From the NCBI GenBank assembly GCA_964411985.1, contig CAYPNF010000090.1, positions 1 through 23,173 on the forward strand: 23,173 nucleotides of DNA, read 5' to 3'. The notes beneath the pieces were generated by a model. It had not been told where the DNA came from, searched no databases, and saw only the letters and a list, made by a program, of their open reading frames with translations. The translations under genes and the position numbers were made by a program. Below, piece after piece: positions 1 through 7,567 of the stretch. The stretch is from CAYPNF01 sp964411985. Its GTDB lineage: Bacteria > Verrucomicrobiota > Verrucomicrobiia > Limisphaerales > J093. Each line of letters starts with the position of its first letter. Position 1 is the stretch's first letter.

Positions 1-169
1 GCGTGGCGACGTACTTCAGGCCCCCAGCACCTCGCTCAAAATGAGAATTGCTGGAGAGAAGGGTGGTGAGGTGGGGGGCCAAGACCTGGCGGATTTCCGG
101 TGTGCCTTTCTTGTCAGGCAGAACCCGGCATTCCTTGTCGGAAAGCCACTCGCCGTCTTCCGACGTCGA
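1..169 (-). other. Unassigned stretch after the histidine kinase stop; open frame without a start
   Basis: On the minus strand the frame of the histidine kinase stays open past its TAG stop to the window edge, about 56 codons. The translation has a plausible protein-like composition (for example EDGEWLSDKECRVLPDKKG), but I find no ATG or GTG start in this frame. The only candidate is a TTG near 82 with no ribosome binding site. The stretch also holds a nested hairpin at 24-54. It could be a gene remnant, the 3' part of something disrupted, or non-coding sequence that is open by chance because of high GC. I do not recognise a family. Confidence 0.3.
24..54. repeat. Nested inverted repeat (hairpin)
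   Basis: CCAGCA (24-29) pairs with TGCTGG (49-54). Inside it CTCA (35-38) pairs with TGAG (42-45). There is no T-run on either side, so it is not a standard intrinsic terminator, although it lies about 115 bases downstream of the histidine kinase stop and could stop or stabilise that transcript. Confidence 0.45.
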
Positions 170-3100
170 CTACGGAGGTGGGGGTGGGCGTTTTCCGTCC
201 AAGCAGTTTCGCACCGTTTCGGCGACGGCTTGGATCTCGTAGGGCTTGGGGAGGAACACCACGCCTGGGATGGGTATTCCCCCCAGTTCGGACAGTTCCA
301 GGCTGTACCCGCTGGAGATCACCACTTTGAGGCTGGGTTTCACTTGGCCGAACTGTCGTGCCAGATCCAAACCTTCGATGCCTCCCGGCATCACCATGTC
401 GGCGAACAGCAGATCGATCTGGTCTTTCCGCTCTTTCCACACGGCCAGGGCCTCCTGCCCGTTGCTGGCCTCAAAGACCAAATAACCCTGGCGCTCCAGG
501 CAGGCCCTCAGCATCTGTCTGACGGAGGGCTCGTCTTCCACCACCAGGATGGTTTCCCTTCCACGGCTCACTGTGGCGGGCTTGACTGGTCGTTGCACGG
601 CTTGGCTTGGCTCGGGTTCGGCGGGAAGATAGACCAAGAACGTTGTTCCTCGGCCCACTTCGCTTTCGACTTCGATCCAACCCTGGTGTTGTTTTACTAT
701 GCCGTAAACCGTAGCCAGTCCCAACCCGGTCCCTTTTCCCAGGGCTTTGGTGGTAAAGAAAGGCTCGAAGAGATGCTTCTGCGTCTCCGCATCCATGCCA
801 GCGCCGGTGTCTTCCACCAGGATGCAGACATAGTGGCCGGCGCGCCGCTCGGGATTCCCCGCAATGGCAGCTTCGGACAACTCCACGGCCAGCGTGCCAA
901 TCCGGACCGTGCCTCCACCGGGGATTGCGTCGCGGGCATTGACCGTGAGATTCATTACGACCTGTTCCACCATGCTGACATCGGCCACGACACGGGGCAG
1001 TTCCGCGGCAGGCTCAAACTCGAGGTTGACCCGTTCCCCCAGCAGACGGCGGAGCATGCCTACCATGTCGGACAGCACCTGGTTCAACTCAAGTGGTTTG
1101 CGCTGCAAAACCTGGCGTCGGCCGAAAGCCAGCAACTGTCGCGTTAGGTTGGCCGCGCGCCGGGATTCTTTTTCGAGCTCACTGAGAGACTCGCGGATCG
1201 GCTCTGCCAGCGGTTCGGTTTGGAGGAGCGAGAGACGCAGCAGCATCGCAGCGAGGATGTTGTTGAAATCGTGCGCAACACCACCGGCCAACTGGCCAAT
1301 GGCTTCCAGTTTCTGGGACTGACGAAGCTGTTCCTCCACCACCTTCAAGCGCGTGATGTCCTCGTTCGATACCACGACTCTCACCGAGTCCGCCGTGGCG
1401 AACCGAGTAACCCGGACCAGGAACCAGTGTTTCCCGCGGATTGTCTCCGTCGGATACTCCAGGGAAAAGGACTCCCGCTCGCCACACATGACCGCCCGGA
1501 TGCCCGCAGCGAGTTCTGCTGCTTCTGCATGACCGCTTTTCGCGGAATCTTCGCAGGCCTGGAGGTAGTTTATGGCCTCACCCGATTCTCGGATCGCCAA
1601 GGAGCCCCCCGAGTGAAAGGCACGCCAGCTCTTATTGGAAGCGATGATCCGGCCCTGCTCGTCCAGAACACAGAGGTTGGAGGAGAGGGCATCCAGGATC
1701 GAGAGCACGAACTGCCAGGATTCGATGGCCGCACGCTCGGCATTCCTGCGCTCCGTTACATCGACCCCAATCCCCCAGCGCGCCCATCCTGGAATCGGCA
1801 CCTGGTTGGAGATGTTGGACCAGGCAATGGTTCGTATGCGGAGGTCTTTGCAGGTCACCAGCGATTCCCAGTCCCGGTAATCGTCCCCGCGGTTTCCCAT
1901 CTCCACCCGCAGGCGTTCGCGGTAGTCTACGTCGGGATAGAGGAGTTCCATCGCCTGGGGATTGCCGACAATCTCGGCACCCTGGAAACCGGTGATGCGT
2001 TCCGCTTCGCGGTTCCACAAGACGAAAACTCCCAGTGGATCGGCAGCATAGACGATGACGGGCATGTTCTCCACCAAGGTACGCAAGCGTCCCTCGCTGG
2101 CCCGGTAAGCCTCTTCGCGAAGTTGGATTCCACTGGCCATGTCCTCGAACACATGCACCAACTGCGCCACTTCGTCCTGCGGGCCCTGCTGGGAGGTCGG
2201 TTTCGCCTTCCAGTTGCCCCGTTTCCATTCCCGGGCGGATTCCGCCAAACCGGAGATCCGGCGAACGAGGTAGGTTTCCCCCACATACCAGGCCAGACCC
2301 AGGGCTAACACGAACACGGCTGCCAGCCAGGTCATGTGCCGCCGCAATTCCCGGTCCGCCAGTTGTTTCGCATCCACCACTGGGACTTTCACTCTGGCGA
2401 ACACATAGGGTGGTTCGCCTCGACGCAACGACAGTCGTCCGAATCCGAAGTAGAAACGCTCTCCGCTCTCGTCCGCCTCCTCGAAGATCCCTCGTGACTG
2501 CTGCCGGAAAGCTTGCAGCCAGTCAGGGGCGAGGAGTTCCCCCGGCTTGAGCGACCTGGCGGTTCCTGAATCCACTGCCCCGGGGCGGGCATTATACAGG
2601 CAGACTCCCTGGGCGTCGAACAGGGAAATCATGGAGCGAGGCGGCAAATGATGATTGGCCAGGATTCGATCGTAGGCCGACAAACGAAACCCGGTGACGA
2701 GCAGACCCGCCGGCCTTCCCTCCTCTCCTGGGACAGGCATGCCGTAGTTGAGCGCGGGCACGTGGGCGGTTCTGGAGATCACAAAACCTCCCACCGTCAT
2801 CCGCTCCTGCGCGAGCGCGTTAGTAAAGTAGGGACGGTCCCCCACTGAGAACAAAGGCGTGTTGGTGCTGCCCATGGCCAGCACCTGCCCATGGGTGTCC
2901 GTCAGGAGCAGGGTGGTGTAGTCCGGGTTCCGCTCCAACATCCGCGGAAACACCCGCGCGCAGCCTTCGATATCCAGGTTCCGTACTTCGGTGATTTCCG
3001 ATGCCAGGGTCAACAGTTGTTCCGATCGCAGGGAAATAGATTTCTGGAGGTCGAGGATGTGATCCACCTCCGCCAGGATCTCCTTCTGGATATCAGCGAT

Positions 3101-3232
3101 ATTGCGTTCTCTCTGCTGGTAACCAATCCACAGCACGATCACGGCGGCCGGCACCAGGGCAAACAACATGATGGCCATCAGTCTGGCGCGTATGGTCAGG
3201 CCCGACCCGGTCATTTGATTGCGGAATACCAT
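170..3232 (-). CDS. Hybrid sensor histidine kinase (Cache-HAMP-PAS-PAS-HisKA-HATPase-REC)
   Basis: Membrane-bound two-component sensor of 1020 residues from the chosen start. A first membrane helix lies near residues 17-37. A periplasmic double-Cache-like sensor follows (about 45-290, containing DRPYFTNAL and GGFVISRT), then a second helix (about 300-318) and a HAMP segment to about 375. Two PAS domains follow (about 380-500 and 505-635). The HisKA box has the phospho-acceptor His654 in GGVAHDFNN. The ATPase has its N box at MNLTVNARDA (Asn761/Asn765), a G1 box VEDTGAGM (Asp808) and GTGLGLATV. The C-terminal receiver has the acidic pocket E899/D900, phosphorylatable Asp945 and Lys996. A longer frame opens at 3340, but it would overlap the upstream peptidase by 83 bases. 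ATG 3232 lies 25 bases after that gene's stop with AGAGA upstream. The gene is probably co-transcribed with the peptidases. There is no output domain, so a partner regulator must lie elsewhere. The ligand is unknown. Confidence 0.92.
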   Translation of the reverse strand: MVFRNQMTGSGLTIRARLMAIMLFALVPAAVIVLWIGYQQRERNIADIQKEILAEVDHILDLQKSISLRSEQLLTLASEITEVRNLDIEGCARVFPRMLERNPDYTTLLLTDTHGQVLAMGSTNTPLFSVGDRPYFTNALAQERMTVGGFVISRTAHVPALNYGMPVPGEEGRPAGLLVTGFRLSAYDRILANHHLPPRSMISLFDAQGVCLYNARPGAVDSGTARSLKPGELLAPDWLQAFRQQSRGIFEEADESGERFYFGFGRLSLRRGEPPYVFARVKVPVVDAKQLADRELRRHMTWLAAVFVLALGLAWYVGETYLVRRISGLAESAREWKRGNWKAKPTSQQGPQDEVAQLVHVFEDMASGIQLREEAYRASEGRLRTLVENMPVIVYAADPLGVFVLWNREAERITGFQGAEIVGNPQAMELLYPDVDYRERLRVEMGNRGDDYRDWESLVTCKDLRIRTIAWSNISNQVPIPGWARWGIGVDVTERRNAERAAIESWQFVLSILDALSSNLCVLDEQGRIIASNKSWRAFHSGGSLAIRESGEAINYLQACEDSAKSGHAEAAELAAGIRAVMCGERESFSLEYPTETIRGKHWFLVRVTRFATADSVRVVVSNEDITRLKVVEEQLRQSQKLEAIGQLAGGVAHDFNNILAAMLLRLSLLQTEPLAEPIRESLSELEKESRRAANLTRQLLAFGRRQVLQRKPLELNQVLSDMVGMLRRLLGERVNLEFEPAAELPRVVADVSMVEQVVMNLTVNARDAIPGGGTVRIGTLAVELSEAAIAGNPERRAGHYVCILVEDTGAGMDAETQKHLFEPFFTTKALGKGTGLGLATVYGIVKQHQGWIEVESEVGRGTTFLVYLPAEPEPSQAVQRPVKPATVSRGRETILVVEDEPSVRQMLRACLERQGYLVFEASNGQEALAVWKERKDQIDLLFADMVMPGGIEGLDLARQFGQVKPSLKVVISSGYSLELSELGGIPIPGVVFLPKPYEIQAVAETVRNCLDGKRPPPPP

Positions 3233-3257
3233 GGATCTCTGTCTCTTGGAGCGTAAC

Positions 3258-5801
3258 TCAGCGCGGAGGCGGTTCAACCCCCAATAATTGGCGCACGAAG
3301 AAGTCCATCCGCCGCCGGCTGCCGTAGCGGCTCTCCGCAATCCCGTGTCCCCCTCCTGGCACCACCAAAAGCTCGAAATCCTTGTCCGCTTGGATCAGCG
3401 CGTTCACGACCTGCATCGTCGAGGCGGGGTCGACGTTTTGATCCACCTCCCCTACAATCAGCAGCAGTTTACCACGCAACCGGTGCGCCTGGGTCACGTT
3501 CGACTGTTCGGCATAGTGCGGCCCGATCGGCCAGCCCATCCAGAGCTCGTTCCACCAGATCTTGTCCATGCGGTTGTCGTGGCAGCCGCAGTCCGCCACG
3601 CCAACCTTGTAGAAATCCCCCTCTGCTAACAGGGCTCGAAGCGCGTTCTGCCCACCCGCGGAGCCTCCGTAGATTCCCACTCGGGTGGTGTCAAGATAGG
3701 GATACTTCGCGGCTGCGGCCTGGATCCAGAGTTTTCGGTCGGGTAAACCGGCATCGCCCAGGTTCTTGCAGCAAACATCATGAAAAGCTTTGGAACGGTA
3801 GGAGGTTCCCATCCCATCGATCTGCACCACGATAAAACCCAGTTCGGTAATCCCTTCTTGCCTGGGGTGAACGCCGAAGGCCTTGGGGACGAAAGCGCCT
3901 TGGGGTCCAGCGTAGATCTCCTCGATCACCGGATACTTCCGATGTGAACTCAGGTGCATTGGCCGATAGATGACCCCGTAGATATCCGTCTGCCCATCAC
4001 GGGCTTTGGCCACAAACCGCTCCGGAGGACAATAACCGGTGGCCAAGAGCGCGGACCAATCGGCCCGTTCGAGGATTGTCACGAGCGCGCCATCCCGGCT
4101 CCGTCGCAGTTCGACCGTAGGCGGACAATCCACCCGCGACCATGTATCCAGGAAGTACTCCCGGTTTGGGGAAAAGGCGATGGTGTGAGTCCCGTCTCCT
4201 TCTGTCAGGACCTGGGTCTCGGCCGTGTCCAGAGACGCCCGGGCGAGATGGAGGTAATACGGGTCCTGCCCGGGCCGGATTCCACCAGCCAGGAACCAGA
4301 CTTCGCGCTTGGTTTCGTCCACCCTCAGCACTTCACGCACCACCCATTCGCCACGGGTCACCTGTCGCTTCACCTGGCCTGACTTCACCTCGTAAAGGAA
4401 GAGATGATTCCATCCATCCCGTTCCGACATCCAAAGGATTTCTCCACCCCCATCCAGGTAGTGGCAATAGAACTTGCCCGCGTAGTCGAGGAAGGTCTTG
4501 CTTTCCTCCTCCACCACCGACCGGGTAGCGCCGGTGAGTGCATCCACCATCACCACCCGGAGGACTTGATGCCCGCGTTGATTATAGAGCAGGGTGAAAC
4601 TGCTGGAATCCTTCGCCCATCGATAGTCTTCGATGCTCCACGGATTTGTGAAAAGGGGATCAGCGATCGGGATTTCTTTACGGTCGGCGACGGTGAATAG
4701 GTGTGGTTTGCTCACGTTCATCCGGTCTCCGGGCTTCGCATAGTCCAGCTTCCTCAATTTCGGCTGCAATTGGTCTTTGGGCGAAGATTCCACGATGTAG
4801 ATTTGGCGATCCTCTCCCGGGATCGTGCGCGTCACCAAGATTCGCGAGGAGTCGGGAGACCAAAGGAGGGGATCGGTGTAACCGTCCTCTGCCTTGCCGT
4901 CCGTGGTGAGATTCCATTCCTCGCCCGTGGCATCCTGGCGGAGGCGCAGGTTATGGTCTTGAACCCAGGCCCGCCATCGGCCGTCGGGGGAGGCGATTCC
5001 TCGAGCGGCGGGTTTGCCCTCGGGCTGACTGGGTTTCGCCGCTTCCTCCTTTGCATCCTCGGTTTCCCGGAGGGCAGAGGCATCCACCACCGCTTCGGAA
5101 GCATCCTCGGAAGCCTCGAACACTCCCAGAGTCTGGCCGTCCATGGTGGTAACGATCCAAACGTGGCCGGCGAAGGTGTGTTGGGCCCGGGTTGCTCCAG
5201 GAGCCAGGTCGTGGTAGTGACGGCGCTCGCCTTCCGTGTCGACCCAGTACACCCGGACCGCCTTTTCCAGCTGGTTGGAGAAACGGATCTCGGTTTCGGG
5301 TCCCGTGCGGCGGCTCGGCCGGACCTTCCTGCCGCGTTTCAGGCCTGCGTTGCCGGAGGACGACTTCTGCTCGTCCAGTTGATGCGTGGCAAGATGGTAT
5401 ACCCACGGGCGGCCGCTGTGCCGGAACAGCAGCTTGGTCTCGTCTTCACTCAGAGTCAGGTTTTGCAGGGCGAGAGACGAGGCCAGGACCTCCTTCGCGA
5501 GGCTTTTGGAGAGCGCCTCTGCCAGGCGTTCGGGATCGAACAGAGGCAAACGGGATCCGTTGCGGGCATCGATCAGGACATGTTCGTATCGCTCTGGGCC
5601 GGTCTGGACCCGATACCAGAACCGGTGACCGTCCGGGAGCCAATGAGGCTGCACGTTGCTGCGGTACACCTTGTTTTCCGTGCGTTTCGAGGTGCCCAGC
5701 GCCCGTTCGTAGTCCGTCTTAGTCCCCTGGGGTAGGACCTCCGCGAGCAGAAGGACGTACAGCAGCACTGTTAGAGTGGGAACGATCCGGCGTATTCTCA
5801 T
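3258..5801 (-). CDS. Exported DPP-IV-like S9 prolyl peptidase with an inserted VHL beta-domain
   Basis: Protein of 847 residues with an N-terminal hydrophobic segment (about 7-24), so probably exported. A DPP-IV type beta-propeller occupies about 45-580 (WSPDSSR at 314-320), and an alpha/beta hydrolase domain about 590-847. The catalytic triad is visible: Ser714 in YGGSAGG, Asp787 in VGEVDQNV, His819 in GGGHGI. S9B enzymes release N-terminal dipeptides from X-Pro or X-Ala peptides. I do not see the propeller double-Glu motif that anchors the substrate N-terminus in classical DPP-IV, so exopeptidase specificity is uncertain. Residues about 168-230 form a pVHL-like domain, flanked by a basic segment (about 155-166) and an acidic linker (231-266). 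The gene lies between a Xaa-Pro aminopeptidase and the sensor kinase. Its ATG has no Shine-Dalgarno sequence, but an in-frame 18-codon leader ORF with a strong one ends 18 bases upstream. Confidence 0.9.
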   Translation of the reverse strand: MRIRRIVPTLTVLLYVLLLAEVLPQGTKTDYERALGTSKRTENKVYRSNVQPHWLPDGHRFWYRVQTGPERYEHVLIDARNGSRLPLFDPERLAEALSKSLAKEVLASSLALQNLTLSEDETKLLFRHSGRPWVYHLATHQLDEQKSSSGNAGLKRGRKVRPSRRTGPETEIRFSNQLEKAVRVYWVDTEGERRHYHDLAPGATRAQHTFAGHVWIVTTMDGQTLGVFEASEDASEAVVDASALRETEDAKEEAAKPSQPEGKPAARGIASPDGRWRAWVQDHNLRLRQDATGEEWNLTTDGKAEDGYTDPLLWSPDSSRILVTRTIPGEDRQIYIVESSPKDQLQPKLRKLDYAKPGDRMNVSKPHLFTVADRKEIPIADPLFTNPWSIEDYRWAKDSSSFTLLYNQRGHQVLRVVMVDALTGATRSVVEEESKTFLDYAGKFYCHYLDGGGEILWMSERDGWNHLFLYEVKSGQVKRQVTRGEWVVREVLRVDETKREVWFLAGGIRPGQDPYYLHLARASLDTAETQVLTEGDGTHTIAFSPNREYFLDTWSRVDCPPTVELRRSRDGALVTILERADWSALLATGYCPPERFVAKARDGQTDIYGVIYRPMHLSSHRKYPVIEEIYAGPQGAFVPKAFGVHPRQEGITELGFIVVQIDGMGTSYRSKAFHDVCCKNLGDAGLPDRKLWIQAAAAKYPYLDTTRVGIYGGSAGGQNALRALLAEGDFYKVGVADCGCHDNRMDKIWWNELWMGWPIGPHYAEQSNVTQAHRLRGKLLLIVGEVDQNVDPASTMQVVNALIQADKDFELLVVPGGGHGIAESRYGSRRRMDFFVRQLLGVEPPPR
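5112..5300 (-). other. VHL beta-domain insert encoded within the S9 peptidase gene
   Basis: Residues about 168-230 of the S9 peptidase read like the beta-domain of the von Hippel-Lindau protein: EIRFSNQLEKAVRVYWVD, then GERRHY, DLAPG, AQHTFAGHVW. Aligned by eye without gaps to human pVHL 88-117, Trp186 corresponds to W88, Tyr196 to Y98, Thr209 to S111, His213 to H115 and Trp215 to W117. These five positions form the hydroxyproline pocket in pVHL; four are identical and one is a conservative Ser-to-Thr change. The human sequence is recalled from memory. No alpha-domain (elongin C binding) segment is present. Confidence 0.82.
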
Positions 5802-5819
5802 AGCATGGTTGCGAGCGGC

Positions 5820-5876
5820 TCAAAATGGGTCTCCTCGCAGGGATTCACAAGTTCCCTGCGCGCCCAATTGCGTCAT
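5820..5876 (-). CDS. Putative 18-residue leader ORF upstream of the S9 peptidase
   Basis: An ATG at 5876 follows GGAGGAG with a 5-base spacer and opens an 18-codon frame (MTQLGAQGTCESLRGDPF) ending in TGA. It is in the same frame as the S9 peptidase, whose ATG lies 18 bases after this TGA. The peptidase start has no ribosome binding site of its own, so termination and re-initiation from this ORF is a plausible way to translate it. The peptide has no recognisable family and may have no function of its own. It begins 33 bases after the aminopeptidase stop. An alternative is that it is fortuitous. Confidence 0.45.
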   Translation of the reverse strand: MTQLGAQGTCESLRGDPF

Positions 5877-5881
5877 ACGAA

Positions 5882-5888
5882 CTCCTCC
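5882..5888 (-). promoter_or_regulatory. Strong Shine-Dalgarno sequence (GGAGGAG)
   Basis: GGAGGAG lies 5 bases before the ATG of the 18-codon leader ORF. By eye no other start in this window has a comparable ribosome binding site, which makes it stand out. Confidence 0.6.
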
Positions 5889-5909
5889 AACGGAAAAGAC
5901 GGGCAAGCG

Positions 5910-7196
5910 CTATCGGTTCATCAACTCCTCAATCTCGTCCGCTTCGAGCGGGATCGAAGACATGAGGTCCAGGTTTTCCTTTTCGCCTACCACGACGGTG
6001 TTCTCGAGCCTGACCGCAAAGCCTTCTTCGGGCAGGTAGATTCCTGGCTCCACCGTCATGACCCAACCAGCCTGCATTGGCTCGACGGTCAGGCCGACGT
6101 CGTGAACGTCCAGACCGATCGGATGCCCCACGCCGTGCATGAAGTACTTCTTGACCGCCGGGCTCTCCGCCGTCTGTTTTCGGATATCGGCGGGCTTGAG
6201 CAATCCTAGTTTCAGACACTCGTCCTGCACCAATCGCTCAGCTTCCTTCTGCCAGACCTTGGGAAGCTTTCCTGGGGTCAGCCCACGAATGCACTCCCGC
6301 AGCACCCGCAGCACGGCATTGTACACTTGACGTTGGCGACGCGAGAAACGGCCGCTGACGGGGATCGTGCGGGTTAGATCCGAATTGTAATTGCCGTATC
6401 CGGCTGCAACGTCGAGCAGCAGCAACTGCCCTTTCTTGCACTCCGCTGAGTTCTCAATGTAATGCAGGGCGCAGGCGTTCTTGCCGCAGGCGATGATGGG
6501 AGGATAGGCAAACCCACCCCCGTGACGGATAAACTCATGCGCAAATTCCGCTTCCACCTGGGTCTCGGTCACCCCGGGTTTGGTAAACCGCAGGACGCGG
6601 CGGAATCCGGTCTCCGTGATTTTGCAGGCCTGCCGAATGGCCTCGACTTCCATCGGGCTCTTCACGACTCGCAGTGCATGGAGCAGCCGGGCCAGCCGAT
6701 GGTATTGATGCAGCGGATAGCGCCGCTGGCAGTCTGCCACGAACCGGGCTTCCCGGGTTTCCACCTCCACCACGGCACGCTTGTGTTCGTTGGAATTCAG
6801 GTAGACATGCTCGCACTCGCAGATCAACCGATGGAAAAGCCTGGGAAACTCCGACAACCACATCACGGTCTTGACCCCCGTCTTGGCCTTCGCTTCTTCC
6901 TTGGTCAGCTTGTGGCCCTCCCAGATTTCCATCAATGGGGTGGGTTCGCGCAGGAACAGGACCTCGCGATGGTTCTCGTCATCGGCATCAGGATAGATCA
7001 CCAGGATGCTCTCCTCCTGCTCCACCCCGGTGAGATAGAAGAGGTCGGAGTTCGCCTTCAGCAGCATCGAGCCATCGGCGTTGGTGGGCAGGATGTCGTT
7101 GGCGTTCACCACGGCCAACGAGTTCTTGAGCATCAAGGCGCTCAGACGTTTGCGGTTTTCGACGAAGAGTTTAGAAGAAAACGGTCGGTATCTCAT
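5910..7196 (-). CDS. pepP: Xaa-Pro aminopeptidase (M24B, aminopeptidase P family)
   Basis: Cytoplasmic metallopeptidase of 428 residues that removes the N-terminal residue from X-Pro peptides. It has the N-terminal aminopeptidase P domain (about 1-165; DLFYLTGVEQEES at 51-63) and the pita-bread catalytic domain (about 175-420). All five expected metal ligands are present: Asp262 (LLLLDVAAGYG), Asp273 (NSDLTRT), His358 (HGVGHPIGLDVHDVG, starting at His354), Glu383 (TVEPGIY) and Glu398 (VRLENTV). The length matches the E. coli enzyme. No signal peptide is seen. The ATG at 7196 is the first in frame and directly precedes the conserved N-terminus; there is no clear Shine-Dalgarno sequence. It is the first gene of the minus-strand peptidase group, so it could complete digestion of peptides trimmed by the exported S9 peptidase. 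Confidence 0.95.
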   Translation of the reverse strand: MRYRPFSSKLFVENRKRLSALMLKNSLAVVNANDILPTNADGSMLLKANSDLFYLTGVEQEESILVIYPDADDENHREVLFLREPTPLMEIWEGHKLTKEEAKAKTGVKTVMWLSEFPRLFHRLICECEHVYLNSNEHKRAVVEVETREARFVADCQRRYPLHQYHRLARLLHALRVVKSPMEVEAIRQACKITETGFRRVLRFTKPGVTETQVEAEFAHEFIRHGGGFAYPPIIACGKNACALHYIENSAECKKGQLLLLDVAAGYGNYNSDLTRTIPVSGRFSRRQRQVYNAVLRVLRECIRGLTPGKLPKVWQKEAERLVQDECLKLGLLKPADIRKQTAESPAVKKYFMHGVGHPIGLDVHDVGLTVEPMQAGWVMTVEPGIYLPEEGFAVRLENTVVVGEKENLDLMSSIPLEADEIEELMNR

Positions 7197-7305
7197 GACG
7201 TTGGGGAAGAATTACCCCACCCGCGCCAGTCTGTCACGCCGCAAAAATCGCCTGTGCCTTCCCTCAAAACCGGGATCACACGTGGAACGGAGGGTTGGTA
7301 AACTT

Positions 7306-7393
7306 CCGCCAGGTTTTGGAGCGCGCGAGCCCTCAGGTGCCGCTTTTTGGGTGTGGAACGGGAGGGCAGGGAACTCCTTTAGGGACAGATCCT
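7306..7393 (+). repeat. 88-base dispersed intergenic element, copy A
   Basis: Aligned by hand without gaps to 14768-14855, 64 of 88 positions are identical. The match is best at the two ends and across the shared core CCCTCAGGTGCCGCTTT. A segment after murJ (23060-23082, opposite strand) matches 20 of 23 bases of the core. The element has no coding capacity that I can see. Confidence 0.75.
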
Positions 7394-7405
7394 GAGGAAC
7401 TCTCA

Positions 7406-7509
7406 ATGCCTGTCCCCAATCGATTCGTTAGGGCAGGCGATGGTTACAGGGACAGGCCTCGTACTCAGCCCCCCCAAGCGAGCTTTCCATGCCTGTCCCC
7501 AATCGATTC
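7406..7509. repeat. Direct repeat pair with inverted core (REP-like)
   Basis: The 21 bases at 7406-7426 (starting ATGCCTGTCCCC and ending ATCGATTC) recur exactly at 7489-7509, 83 bases further on. Between them GGGACAGGC (7449-7457) is the reverse complement of the GCCTGTCCC found inside both copies (7408-7416 and 7491-7499). Alternating orientation of a short palindromic unit in a spacer resembles REP/BIME elements; GGGGACAGG-type motifs are, to my recollection, common near REP-associated transposases, but none is encoded here. Confidence 0.7.
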
Positions 7510-7567
7510 TTTCCCGACCGTGGGCCGATGCCTCGCCCAACTTCGCCCGCAAGCCACCTTCAAACCT

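Larger units (their letters stand above)
7197..7567. other. Gene-free, repeat-rich spacer
   Basis: 371 bases between the glycine-rich protein gene and pepP, with no credible gene. It contains one 88-base dispersed element (7306-7393), a 21-base direct repeat pair (7406-7509), and an inverted copy of the GCCTGTCCC core (GGGACAGGC, 7449-7457). It also has a weak hairpin TGGGC (7521-7525)/GCCCA (7535-7539) just past the upstream gene's stop. No convincing sigma-70 promoter for pepP was found. Confidence 0.6.

Noticed and set aside
41..1147. 368-codon plus-strand ORF opposite the histidine kinase
   Set aside because: It is antisense to conserved HisKA, ATPase and receiver motifs, and its translation has no recognisable domain. 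Long antisense frames are expected at this GC content.
3233..3340. Longer N-terminus of the histidine kinase starting at 3340
   Set aside because: It would overlap the end of the S9 peptidase by 83 bases and add a low-complexity leader. ATG 3232 fits the operon spacing and the membrane helix position.
4701..5735. 344-codon plus-strand ORF opposite the S9 peptidase
   Set aside because: Shadow of the peptidase and VHL coding frame, with no motif of its own.
7306..7509. CRISPR array or integron attC cluster in the repeat-rich spacer
   Set aside because: Only two exact repeat copies, no regular spacer series, and no cas or integrase gene in the window.
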